A stretch of 64,000 nucleotides of DNA from Tachypleus tridentatus (Eukaryota > Arthropoda > Merostomata > Xiphosura > Limulidae), in assembly GCF_004210375.1 (NCBI RefSeq), contig NC_134834.1, positions 148,337,009-148,401,008 on the forward strand, in the 5' to 3' direction. Numbering within the stretch: position 1 is the first letter of the stretch; each line of letters starts with the position of its first letter. This document shows positions 27,401-39,400 of the stretch, in pieces. A program made the position numbers and the translations under genes. The notes below the pieces were generated by a model. That model saw only the letters and a program-made list of their open reading frames with translations, did not search any database and was not told where the DNA came from.

Positions 27401-30400
27401 AGGTGACTGACGGTAGTTCTTGAACTTACCTGTTAGTCTTCCTGGTGGGTTATGATCATTACCTTTTTGCTAGAGTAAATACCTTTCAACTTCTTATACT
27501 CTGCCTTCTATCTTAACATTGTAGACTAGGTGTCAACATTGGTTTTATACTTTTTTGTTTTACCTTCATTGCCATTTATGTCTATTACTACATTTATTTT
27601 TTTATTTTTTTTTACATTTTTACCGAATGTCTGGTGCAGATAGCCTCGCTGCTTTGTGCCATAAAACACTAAATCAATCAATCAATTGAATGAGGTTTGC
27701 CTGTTTAAACCTCAGACATTTAGTTTGGTGTGCTCCTGACTGTTCAAGTGAGAGTAAGCACCATGGTGAGAGCAAAAGAGCTGTCTGAGGCCTTCAGAAA
27801 GAAAATTATAGCAGCTTGAGTCTGGTAAGGGATTTGAAATCAGCCATTCCACTGTCTGGAAAATAGTCAACAAGTGGAGGGCTTTCCAAACAACTGCCAA
27901 CATGCCCAGGTCTGGTTGTCCCAAGCAAGTTCACCCTGAGAGCAGACCGCAAGATGCTAAAAGAGGTCTCCAAACATCCTAACATGTCATCATGGGACCT
28001 ACAGCAGGCTCTGGCTACTGTTGATGTGAAAGTGCATGCTTCTACAATCAGAAAGAGACTGCACAAGTTTAACTTGCATGGGAGGTGTGCAAGGAGGAAA
28101 CCTTTGCTCTCTAAGAGAAACATTAAGGCCAGACTGACGTTTGCCAGAGAGAATGTGGACAAAGACCAGGACTTCTGGAATAATGTTCTTTGGATAGATG
28201 AGTCCAAAATTGAATTATTTGAACACCAGAATAGAGGACATGTTTGGTGTAAACCAAATACAGCATTCCTGGAAAAGAACCTCATTCCAACTGTGAAGCA
28301 TGGAGGTGGAAGTGTCATGGTTTGGGGCTGCTTTGCTGCAGCAGGACCTGGACAGCTCACAATCATAGAATTCACCATGAATTCTACTGTGTATCAGAGG
28401 GTGCTTGAGGATCATGTGAGACCATCTGTAAGAAAATTAAAGCTGAAGCAGAACTGGACCCTGCAACACGACAATGACCAAAAACATACCAGTAAATCCA
28501 CCAAGGACTGGCTGAAAACTAAGAAATGGAGAGTCCTGAAATGGCCAAATCAAAGCCCAGATCTTAATCCCATTGAGATGCTGTGGGGTGACTTGAAACG
28601 GGGTGTACATGCAAGAAACCCCTCAAACATCTCACAGCTGAAAGAATTTTACATTGAGGAGTGGTGCAAACTTTCTTCAGACTGATGTTATTTCAGCCAA
28701 AGGGGGTAACACTAGCTATTAGGGGTTAGAGTGTCCTCACTGTTTCCTCAGTTAGGATATACATTTTTGTAGAATTACATTTACAGAAGATCTTGAAAAG
28801 TTTTCTTTAATTTTAATTGTTTAGTTATATTCCTATAATCTTTCAGTATTGTCGAAATTGAGATTAAATATCTATATATCCAAACATGTTACAAAAATAC
28901 ACAGGCTTTCATAGGGTGTCCTAACTTTTTCATTTTACTGTAGGTATAAAGGTGTTCCTTTATATAGGTTTAATCTTGGTTTGAGTTGTTGTATAAGGAT
29001 TGCTTTTTGACTTTGTGTTTGTTTTTATTTTTTTCCCTGTTTAGTATCTGTGTGTTTTCTATGTTTGTGTTGTGTTTATTTGATTTGCAATGTTCAAAAA
29101 CGTTTGAAGGTGTTTTTTGTTCTTTGAATCTGGTTTCTATTTTTCTGTTTGTTTCTCCAATATAGAAGTCATGGCAGTTGTTGCATTGTATTTTATAAAT
29201 AATGTTGGTATTGTGTTTGTCAGTGTAGTTTTTACATAGTGTGGACTTTAGTTTTGTACCTGTGTTTTGATTAAACTTGGTGTTTACTGGAATGTTGTGT
29301 TTTGTTATAAGATTTTTCCATATATAGGTTATTTTTCACTTATGTTGGGAACATGGTATGCAGCAGTGTAAGGTTTTGTAGTTTGTCGTATCTTGGGATT
29401 TATTATTGTTTTTTTGTTGTTGATTGTATTGTTTATCTATGTATGTGTGTAAGTTTTTCAACAGTTTTTGGAGGAAATTTGTTGAAGTGTTGTTTTATTT
29501 TCTTGATTTCATCGCTAATTTTATTGGGTGAGCTTAGTTTTGTGGCTATGTTTATTTGGTTTCTTTATGTGTTGAGTTTTTGTTTTGTTTCATGTGCTGA
29601 ATCCTAGGGAATGTATAGTCTAGTATTGGTGATTTTACTGTGAATTTCTGTTTTGAATTGTGTATCGGTTCTTGTGATGTTGAGGTTGAGAAATGCTATT
29701 TGGTTAGTTTTTCCTGTTCACAGGTGAACTTAATGTTGGGGTGTATAGTTTTAACGTGGTGTATGTTCTGTAGATGTGAATCCAGCAATTGTATCATCAA
29801 CACACACGTACCAGTATAGTGGTGGGTGTAAGGTTGAATTGATTGTTTGAGATTCAGTCTGTGTCATAAAAATGTTGACTAGAACTGGTGACACAGGATT
29901 CCCTGTATTTAGGCCATTTATTTCTAGGTAGTTTTAGTCATTGAACATAAAGTCAAGTTTAGTGGTAGTGAATTCTACAGGGTATTCAGAAAGTCACTGT
30001 ACAGTTTTGTAATCATATTTTATTCAGTCTGTTTCAAGCCAGCAACTGATGGCAGTGTTTAGAAACAAAATAAGAAGGATCCAGACCTGTATTGATGCCA
30101 ACGGAGGTCACTTTCAACATTGTTTATAATTGTCATTCATATTTACCTCCTGTATTCTATATTGAAACATGTCTGTTAATAAATACATAAGTTCACAGTG
30201 ACTTTCCGAACACTCTGTATAAGGGTTGCTAATTGGTTGCTGGGGATATTTATCAATGGGATTGGGTCTTGGATATAAAGTTCTAAAGCTGTCTTGCAGG
30301 TTTCAGCAGTTGGGACTTCTCTGAAGATTGAAATTACATCTAAATTGACCATTAAGGTTTTATGGTTTTGTTGATTAAAGTTAAAAGAGTCTTTGAAAAA

Positions 30401-33400
30401 GGAGCCAGCTGATGTTACATATTCAGAAAATGCCCAAGCTGTGTATTTACTGAGGTTGTAGTTAAATGATTTGTAGGTTGACATTATAGGTCATAGTGGA
30501 GAATCAGGATTTGTAAGGTTTGGGAGTGTTGTATAGTTGTAGTGTATGTGAATTGGTTCTTTATAGATAAGAATAAGTTTTCTGAGATTGTATTGTTTTT
30601 TTTTGTTTGTAGTAGTATTTTGTTTAGTTGGTTTTCACGTGTTTTTGTTGGATTTGTGTTTAGTAGTTTAAATTTGTTTGTATCTGATAAGATGTTCATT
30701 TTTTGAATGTGTTCATGTTCATTATATCTCTAGCATTGCCTTTACCTGCTTTTAGAACTTTGATGTTGCTGTCTTGTTTTAGGTTGTTTTAGAATTAAAT
30801 TTCTTTTCTGTGAAATTATGTTGATGGTTTTGCATGAAATTTCTTTGAAGAAGTTGTTTAAGATACTGTTCTGAGGTGTTTCAGGGAAATAGATGTTTTC
30901 AGTTCTATCTGGAAAGATAGGTTTGTGGTTGTCAATAGAATTATTGTTCAAGTTATCTTCTTTCTGGTGGTTGTTTTCAGTTTGTGTAGAATAGATCACC
31001 AGTCTTTGAGCTAGGTCTTCCAGACAGGCTTTTGTTTTGATGAATGGAATATTTTTAGGTGTTACTGCGAAGTTGAGTCCTTTATTGAGCAGATGTAGCT
31101 TTTCATTGTTTAATTGTTGGTTGGATCTGTTAATTATGAGGTTTGTTGGTGGTTCATTGTGTTGGTGTCTTTTTTATTGTTGGCACGTCCTCAGTAACCA
31201 ATTAACAACCAGAATGGAAGTCACTACCACCAAAACTAACTACTTACAAATAAATGGCCTAAGTATGGGGAATCTTGTGTCACAAGTTCTAGCTAACATT
31301 TTTATGACACAAATTGAGTCTCAAGCGATTAATTCAGTCTTACACCCACAACTATACTGGTACAGATATGTTGATGATACAATTGCTGGATTCACATCTA
31401 CAGAACACACACACTTAGTTTTTTCAACCCCATTAACTCTATACACCCCAACATTAAGTTCACTCATGAACAGGAAATACTAACCAAATAGCATTTCTCA
31501 ACCTCAAGATCACAAGAACAGATACACAATTCAAAACAGAAATCCACAGAAAAATCACCAATACTAGACTATACATTCCCTAGGATTCAGCATATGAAAC
31601 AAAACAAAAACTCAACATTTTAAGAAACCAAATAAACATAGCCACAAAACTAAGCTCACCCATTAAAATTAATGATGAAATTAACAGAGTAAAACAACAC
31701 TTCATCAACGTTAACAAATTTCCTCCAAAAACTGTTGAAAAATTATATGCACACACATCTAGATAAACAATGCAAACAACATCAAACAAATGATAATAAG
31801 TCCCAAGATACAACAAACTACAATACCTCACACTGCTGCATATCATATGTTCCTGACATCAGTGAAAAAATAATCAATATTTTGTAAAAACATACAAGGA
31901 AACACAACATTCCAGTAAACACCTAATTTAATCAAAAACCAGGTATATAACTAAAGTCCATACTATGTAAAAACTGCACTGACAAACACAACACCAACAA
32001 TGCAACAACTGCCACGACTTCTATATTGGAGAAACAAGCAGAAAAATGGAAACCAGGTTCAAAGAACACAAAAACAAAACACATTCACATGTTTTTAACT
32101 CTACAAATCAAATAAATACAACACAGCCATTAAAAACACCCAGATATTAAGTAGGGAGAAAAATATAAACAAATGCAAAATCGAAAAGCCCCATTTATAC
32201 AAACAACTAAAACCAAAATTAAACCAATATAAAGGAATGCCTTTATACCTATACTAATTAATGACCTAACATCAAACTGCAATGCTCCCTACAGTCCTGT
32301 ACCCATTTATACTCCATCTCTCAGATGTGGCCAGCAACGGTCAGTTACAAACCCTCTCTTTGTTAACCTGAAGATGACCTAAGAAAGTTGAAACATAGTT
32401 CTCTGCTGTATTAGTAAAAGTGTTAATACCTGTACCATCCATCCTGTGACACATTTTTGCTTCAGGTGTGTATATTGTCATCATGAAGGTCTCACACAGT
32501 GGCCTTGATGGAACAATTTTTTTTTATGTGAGTACTGAGACCCATGAGCAAAACTACAACCCTGTGTATGATTGGAACCATACAAGAGCAGCAACCCTCC
32601 TTACACATACCTTTGTTAGGCATTATTGGCAAAATTAAATTTGACACAGTTGTATGCCAAATGACTTAACTAAACCTAATTCATCTTATTTTATGAAAAC
32701 AAACCTTATTTTTCTATTATAATTCAAGTGAAACGTAAAGTGATACAGTAAACCTTTTCCAAGTTTTTCTTGTACCAACAATTCACCATGATAAACTTGT
32801 ATTATTTTTTCCTCATCTTGACTGAAAAATCCCAACTGAACTGAAAGACTTGCTAGCTTATATATCCATATAAACAGACAAATATCTTTCATGACGTCTT
32901 TAGTTCATTAACACTTCTCAAAACTGAGAAATATGCACTTACATCACTACTTAAAAACCGAGGTTGTGAAACAGTGGTTGGTTAATAAAGCTATTTTTGT
33001 TTTGCAGTTACAAGGATAGGTTGTGAAACAGTGGTTGGTTAATTGTTAATAAAGCTATATTTGTTTTGCAATTACAAGGATAAGTTAGTGCTATTTTGTT
33101 AAAATATAATCATTTTTCTTCTATAGGGCATAAATGGCATACTATTTTATTATTTCTTATATAAAATTACATAAAATTTATTTATTAAATAATTTTAACT
33201 ATGAATTATTTTATGTTGTTTTAACATGTGAGAAATAGATTGAGTTTATTTTCTATAATTCATTATATTCGGTGGTACAATTTTGTTGTTGAGGTAGGTT
33301 GCCACCCATCTTTGGTAGGTGTGAAAATGTTAACTAAACGTACCATATGTTCCAGGGGACCATTCCAGAATTACACTTGAGACCAAGAATGTGTTAATAG

Positions 33401-36400
33401 AATGCACAGCAGTAGATCTGTACAAAGCTAAGGTGGTTTTAGACACACTTGTTTGTATGTTTAGCCAGTACTGCAAGGAACCTTTCACGTAAGTTCTAAC
33501 TGGAAACCACAGAAATAACAAATCAAAAGCTGTAAAATAACACATTATTTTCAGGTGTGTGGACAAACAGATTTGCTCTAAATTTGAATTTGTTAAACTA
33601 GACATGAGGGAGTTGAAACAGGAAAAAGTTTCTTAAGCAGATAGGAACTCGTGAACATTTATTATTTTATTTTAAATATGTATATCTTTAAAGTTTGAAC
33701 ATCTTTATATGCCTTCAAGTTTTCAAGTCAGCTATCTCTCTTTTTCTCTTTTTTCACTAAAAAGATAATATTTATTTTAGTTGTGATTTCCAAAAGTTGA
33801 AAACATATGCAATGATTTTTGTTTTGATCTCTCTAAAACTTTTTTTTTTACAATGTGTTAACTGTTTTTGTTGTTTTTCCCCACTTACAAATACTTAGGG
33901 TGGAAAGAGTTGAAGTTACTCAAGCTAATGGTAGAAAGTCTGTGTTCCCAGTGAGTATCACTAAAATAACTCGAGAGGTTTTAATTAAATGAATATTTTT
34001 TGCTGTCACTGTTTGTGACTAACTACTATAGAAGCAAAGGTAATTTGAATTGCATAGTTGTTCAACTGCAAAACTAGGCTTGTAATGAAATTCTCTGTAC
34101 TGATCACTTGACCAGTAAGCAAACTTTCATTCAAGTTCATCTAATAATTGTTGAAAAAAAAAGTAATTGTTAACTGTTACTTTAAGACAAATGAAATGAA
34201 CCTTTTATTAAGTAATGTGGTCGAAAGAGTGGTGTAATAAAATATCGATTATCAGTTAAGTAAAAGTTAATTCCAGAATTCAATCTGATTAATCTTATTC
34301 TTTGATATAGAGTTAGATCTATAAAATCTTTGACAATTTCTCGTAACAAATGTTTTGGAACTTGAAACTAAACTTTGTTCAGAGTTCATTTCGCTTGTGG
34401 TAACACACTAAAAACGTTTTTAGTTGTCTCTGCATGTTTTCTTTAGTATAACATATTTTTTGTTGAACTTGTCTTTTTCACATGCACTGTAAATTTGGAA
34501 AACAGAAAAATGGCAAACTGGTCATTTACTTTCAAGACATTTGGTGTAAATAGAAGTTAAAGGAGAAAAAATTGTATGCGTGTGGATATGTTTCAGTTCA
34601 TCTAATTGAAATAATCGTTTTATGCTTGTAGGAGCTGATCTACCAACAGGCAGTCGTATCAGTTAATGAAATAAATAAACGTTTAGGGATTAAGTAAGTA
34701 CACTGTTTTACTGAGTATTTAGTTTATCATTTTCCACTTGTAGATATTAATGAATAGAAAACTGAGGTTTCTGGCAGTAAAAAGTGTATAATACAATTGG
34801 CTTGAGGATCTTTCTAATAATAGAGACATGGATTTGAATTGCACCTTGTTTCAGTTTTCATTTTCTGTTAGGAATATTTACATATATTTTATTTCATCTT
34901 TGTTATATATCCCAAGAACATGTTTGATGTTTCAGAAGATAGATGTATCACATTGCATACATAGAACTTTTAACACTGTTTCTACTTGACCAGTGTAACA
35001 GTTGTATTAACCTACTGGCTTTAGGTTTAACTGATCCAAAAAATAGGAATAAATCTAATGTGAAGAGAAGAGAAATGTAACTTTAAAACTCAGTTATATT
35101 TTGATTCACTTCTTTCAAGAGTGCAATTTATGTAAAAGAAAATTAGGTCCGAAATTAAACATTTGAAAAAAATAAACAAGAAAAAGTGAATTTTAATTTT
35201 TAAAAATACACTTTCCAGCAGACTATTCCAGCAAAATAATATACATTTTAATTTTTTTTTATTTTTTAACATGTATATTTATAGGTAATTGTTTTGTGTT
35301 TTTTTCCTTAATTGATTTTAGTGAAAACTCTACTACTGTTGTAGAACTACTTAAAAAAATGTCGATTCACTCTACAATTGTGGAAGGCAAAAAAGGGGGT
35401 CAAACATCTAAAATCTCAGTTTCAGTTCCTCCCACACGGCACGACATCATCCATTCATGTGACATCATGGAAGATGTAGCAATTGCGTATGGATACAACA
35501 ACATCAAGATGTCCATACCACACACAGCCACTATTGCTGAACAGGTATACCATCCTTCTATATTTTACTGCTGGAAATTCATAATGTACAATGGAACTTA
35601 ATGACCACGTTTTCCTGTATGAATGAAACGTATGTAGTCATCACTAGGTGGTGACACCAAGTCTGTCAGACCAAGATCAATTCATCTTTTATGCGACCAA
35701 CAGAAATGAAATTATTATTACTGTTGTTGCAGCTCTTGTTTTTATTTGAAAACATTATTTAGTTTGTAAGGTTGGTTGCATAAAAAACATATATTGAAGT
35801 CGATCACGACAGCTTTATGTATTTCAGAACGGCTGGTATGGGTGTTAACACTTTTACTAATAAAGCAGAAAACAACGTTTTGACCATCCTGGTCATCTAC
35901 AGGTTAACAGCTTTAGTTCAGTATTGACTAATCTCCGAGATGAAATTGACTATATTCCTCTTATCCGATATATTTGTTTCTTAATCTGCACCACAAACAT
36001 TAAAAAACACCTTTCTTGTGTACTGAATCAGTCAATACAGTTTAATTGGCTGGCCTTTGCAGAGTGTTTCATTCCTAAGCTACATGACATTCTATTGAAT
36101 ACACATTTTAAATTTTTAACCAAAACTAAACTTCATTGTGTATATTACTATCTAGTCAACAAGCCTTGAAGAAAACAAATAAAGTGAAACACTAAAATAC
36201 ATTTAGTGACAAAAATGAAAACCATTTCTGGTAGTACACTTTCTTGAGTTTCTAATAAGGAGAAAATAGCTTTCAGAAGAGATTGGCTATAAGAACAAAC
36301 AACATGTGGCTTGAAAGCTGTAGAACATGCTTAAGGTAAAATGGAATGAGAAGTAACACAACTAAAACTAATTAGTTGGATCATGTTGGAAATAATAAGA

Positions 36401-39400
36401 AAAATCATGGAAAAAAAAGAGGAAATTACAGTAATGATGTTAATTCAAAATAACTAATTAAGTAAAACTTAGAACACGATTATTTGTTAGGCATTCAATT
36501 AGTAATAAAGTATGGATGATGAGAGAAAGAATGTATGCATCAAGTAGTATTATCTAACAACTGACAACAACAAAATGTATGGAATATAAAATCATGAAGA
36601 GAGACACGGTAAAGAAAAAGAACTGATATTGCAAACAAACTTAAATTTGTGAGTTATTGCATGAAAATCTTACAGGTGTTTCATGTTGTTTATTTTGTAA
36701 TTTTTGTCACTTGTATTCTCTTTCAATAACAGAACTTTAAAAATTAGTTGATTTTGACAATTAAGACAACAAAGTTATTGTACCAGTACTGTTGTCAGGA
36801 AGTTTTCTAAGATTATTATTTTTTAATAGAGTTATACTGTAACCTTTTAATGAATAATATTAATTTCCTCTGTGATTATTGATGATGTAATTTCTATTCA
36901 ATGATTAATTGTTGAAAAATGCATCACAATATCAAGTGTGCATGGAAAGTACAGTTAACCCTTTTTTTTAAATAGTATTTTCAGGTTTGTGTTCATATCT
37001 AATTAGATTAAGTATATTTTTAAAACCACTTTTAATAGTCTAAGACACATATTAAACTAGTTCAGTATATCCTTGTGATCCAAATTTAATTTGCATATCT
37101 AATGATGTTGCATTTATTATTGGGCTACCATACAACGAGTGTGCCTAAAGGGTAAAGTTACAAACAAAATGAAGGTAACTATAAGAATATCAGTCAATTC
37201 AGTTGGAGACTTCAAAGGGTGAGAAAATGTTCATTGTTAGTTAATCTATAATATGGGTTCCATTAAATGATACAGGTTATTTTTTTTTTTTTTTACAATG
37301 GAGTGTCCACTGAACAAGCTAACGGACCAGCTCAGGGGTGAGTTGTCACAGTGTGGGTTTACCGAAGCTTTAACTTTCACCTTGGTAGGTCAAATCAGTT
37401 AATTCTTTTTACATCACAGAAAGCCCAAGTTCTTTTAACTGAAAATTTTGACTTAAAAAAATAGAAAAATAATTTTGTTGCTGGTGTAATCTTCTTAAAT
37501 GTACACAGTTTAGACTTGTACAGTTGTCTCCAACAGAAGTACTTTGTAGTATTTCTGCTGTTGTAATTAAAAGTTGAAGGACTGTTTTAATTTTACTATA
37601 GACAATTATTTAAATCTATCGATCAGGTAAAAAATTGATGATGTATCCCTACCACTGTGTGTGTGTGCATCACAGTTAAAGGGGTACATTTCTTGCTATA
37701 TTCCTAATGTTATCAAGTTGATATATCTGTGGAAATTTTTTTTTCAATTAATTCTAGAGGGCATAGCAATATTTTTAAAATACACATCTAGTGATTGAAT
37801 CTTTTTCTGTTTGAACTTATTTGTTAATCTTACTTGATTACTGGGCCATATAGTATGGTATAATTGTGCTCAGATGTGGTGTGTGTTAGTAACATCTAAA
37901 TATCAATAAAGTTTATTGCATCATGTACAAGAAAGATATAAAGTTATCTATTGAAGTGAAATCCACGTTAATAAGAAAGATACAAACTCAGATATTTGGC
38001 ATTGGCAAGACAGTAAATGATATATACACACACACACAAAGTAAAATTTTAATGTATGTCACTTTATTAATTTTCAATATATGCACATGGAAAGTAAAAC
38101 TTGAATGTTCGTCAGTCTATTAGTGTTTGATATTTGCACATGGAAACACTGACAGACACACACGGACCTGATTGCAATACTGTTGCCTGCATGATTGACA
38201 ATAATACTAAATAAATATTTTATGGGGGTATCAATTTTACTATAATTGTCTTGGATTTGTGAAGAATTATGCATACAGTAAAGATTCTTAAAATGGACAT
38301 TATAGTCCTTGAGATGCTCTTTAATTCTGAGATTGATAAGTATATGAACTATGCATTATCTGGAAATAAAAACTTAAAATAGCTGAAAGAGAAAAAATGT
38401 GGGTTGCAATTTGTTCAGAAAATTTTCTCCTGGTAAAGTAACTTTATTTGATAAAAGTGATTTGGTGTTTATCACAAGTTAACGGTTATAATTGATTCTC
38501 TAGTGCTCTAAAGAAGATATTTCAGACAAGTTGAGAAGAACAAATGGAACATCGGAAGCTGTTCACATTGCTAACCCTAAAACCATAGAATTCCAGGTAA
38601 ATGTTTTTATTTTTCCAGGTGAGATATAAAACAGCGTAATATTATTTATTAAATACCTTGTATATCTTATGAGATGTGTTAGGTTTAGCTCCTACTTAGC
38701 ACTGTATGTAATAAAGAATTAAAATGTTAGCTCATTGTTCTATACAGTGTTGTCTGTGTAAATAATTAGAAATATTGGATTGTTATCTTATACAGGGTGT
38801 CAGTTAAGAGTTTCAAGAAAATTTTTTTTTTGTAATCCAAACAGGAAGTATTATTACTTAAAGCTTTTTCAACAGGGTCCTGATCGAGAGATCATATATT
38901 GATCAGGAATATGTCGAAAAAACTTTAAAATAGAGTCTAAGAAACATTAGTGTAAGCATGAAAGCCAATGAGTAAAGAAAAATTGGGATTTGCTCTTGAA
39001 CCTAGGACCTTTAAGTAACAGGGCCAATGCTTTATTCAACTGAATCATCTAATAGTACAAATTATCCCTGTCTTCTTTTATTCATGGAGCTCTTTAACAA
39101 TGAATATGAAGCTTTATATTACTCTGTTCTTGTGGTCAGGAAGTCAATGGGTTGATTTACTATCAAGCATCCAAATAGAGGAGTCTCACTAGACTTGCAC
39201 GTATATATTATAATTACATGAAGTTCATATTATGACCGATTAAAAAAACAATGACACATTTGTTTCTTAATAATTGGCTGAAGAACTATTTGCCTTAAAT
39301 ATTACTCATATTTTGCTCACTTCCCATGATTGAAACCTTTCGTTTTAATAATTTTAATCCTTTTTCATTGCAAATGCCTGTTTTGTATTACAAGTAGGAA

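Larger units (their letters stand above)
21362..27685 (+). mobile_element. Near full-length LINE (I-like, EN + RT + RNase H) inserted in Tc1
   Basis: 6,324 bp, bounded by the 12-bp target duplication ttgaatgaggtt (21350-21361 and 27686-27697). Layout: GC-richer 5' UTR (21362-21802), ORF1 with zinc knuckles, ORF2 with APE endonuclease, reverse transcriptase, RNase H and a C-terminal Cys/His segment, and a 3' UTR with three copies of a repeat, ending gccataaaacactaaatcaa and (caat) repeats in place of poly(A). Presence of RNase H points to the I superfamily; the exact clade needs a tree. ORFs are broken by a few stops and frameshifts, so it is inactive but much younger than the 7.8-kb copy. Confidence 0.95.
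21049..28940 (+). mobile_element. Tc1-type DNA transposon with IR/DR ends, split by a LINE
   Basis: Flanked by TA (21047-21048 and 28941-28942). Long terminal inverted repeats of about 210 bp (21049-21261 and 28730-28940). Each contains two copies of a direct repeat: outer gaaaaagttatgacaccc (21058-21075) and inner gaaaaagttaggacaccc (21244-21261), with the reverse complements at 28914-28931 and 28730-28747. This is the IR/DR layout. Removing the LINE and one TSD gives about 1,556 bp, normal for Tc1. It carries a DD34E transposase (27763-28722). The right PLE copy contains the unoccupied site, confirming the boundaries. Confidence 0.95.
20841..31187 (-). mobile_element. Penelope-like element, left copy (minus strand), interrupted by Tc1/LINE and a MITE
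   Basis: Element sequence is 20841-21048 plus 28941-31187, with a 240-bp MITE inside (29978-30217). Reading on the minus strand: an N-terminal segment ([20 protein letters not shown]), RT segments with [20 protein letters not shown] and [11 protein letters not shown], a palm segment [16 protein letters not shown] followed by [14 protein letters not shown], then a GIY-YIG-type endonuclease segment ([20 protein letters not shown] at about 29186-29125), and the terminal sequence with CTGAAGA..GAAAC. RT followed by GIY-YIG is diagnostic of Penelope-like elements. There are many stops; it is inactive. The minus-strand left end faces exon 7. Confidence 0.93.
31188..32491 (+). mobile_element. Penelope-like element, right copy (plus strand), 5'-truncated
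   Basis: Starts within the RT (aaccaattaacaacc, equivalent to the NQLATLI region of the left copy) and runs through the palm motif ([30 protein letters not shown]), the endonuclease segment ([20 protein letters not shown] at 32001-32060) and the terminus (32290-32491). It is the mirror image of the left copy, so the two form a head-to-head inverted pair joined at about 31187/31188. It lacks the Tc1 and MITE insertions and so shows the empty sites. Confidence 0.92.

Noticed and set aside
38793..38880. Mariner-like element end (cagggtgtcagttaag)
   Set aside because: No matching inverted end or second TA found; a single short string is not enough.
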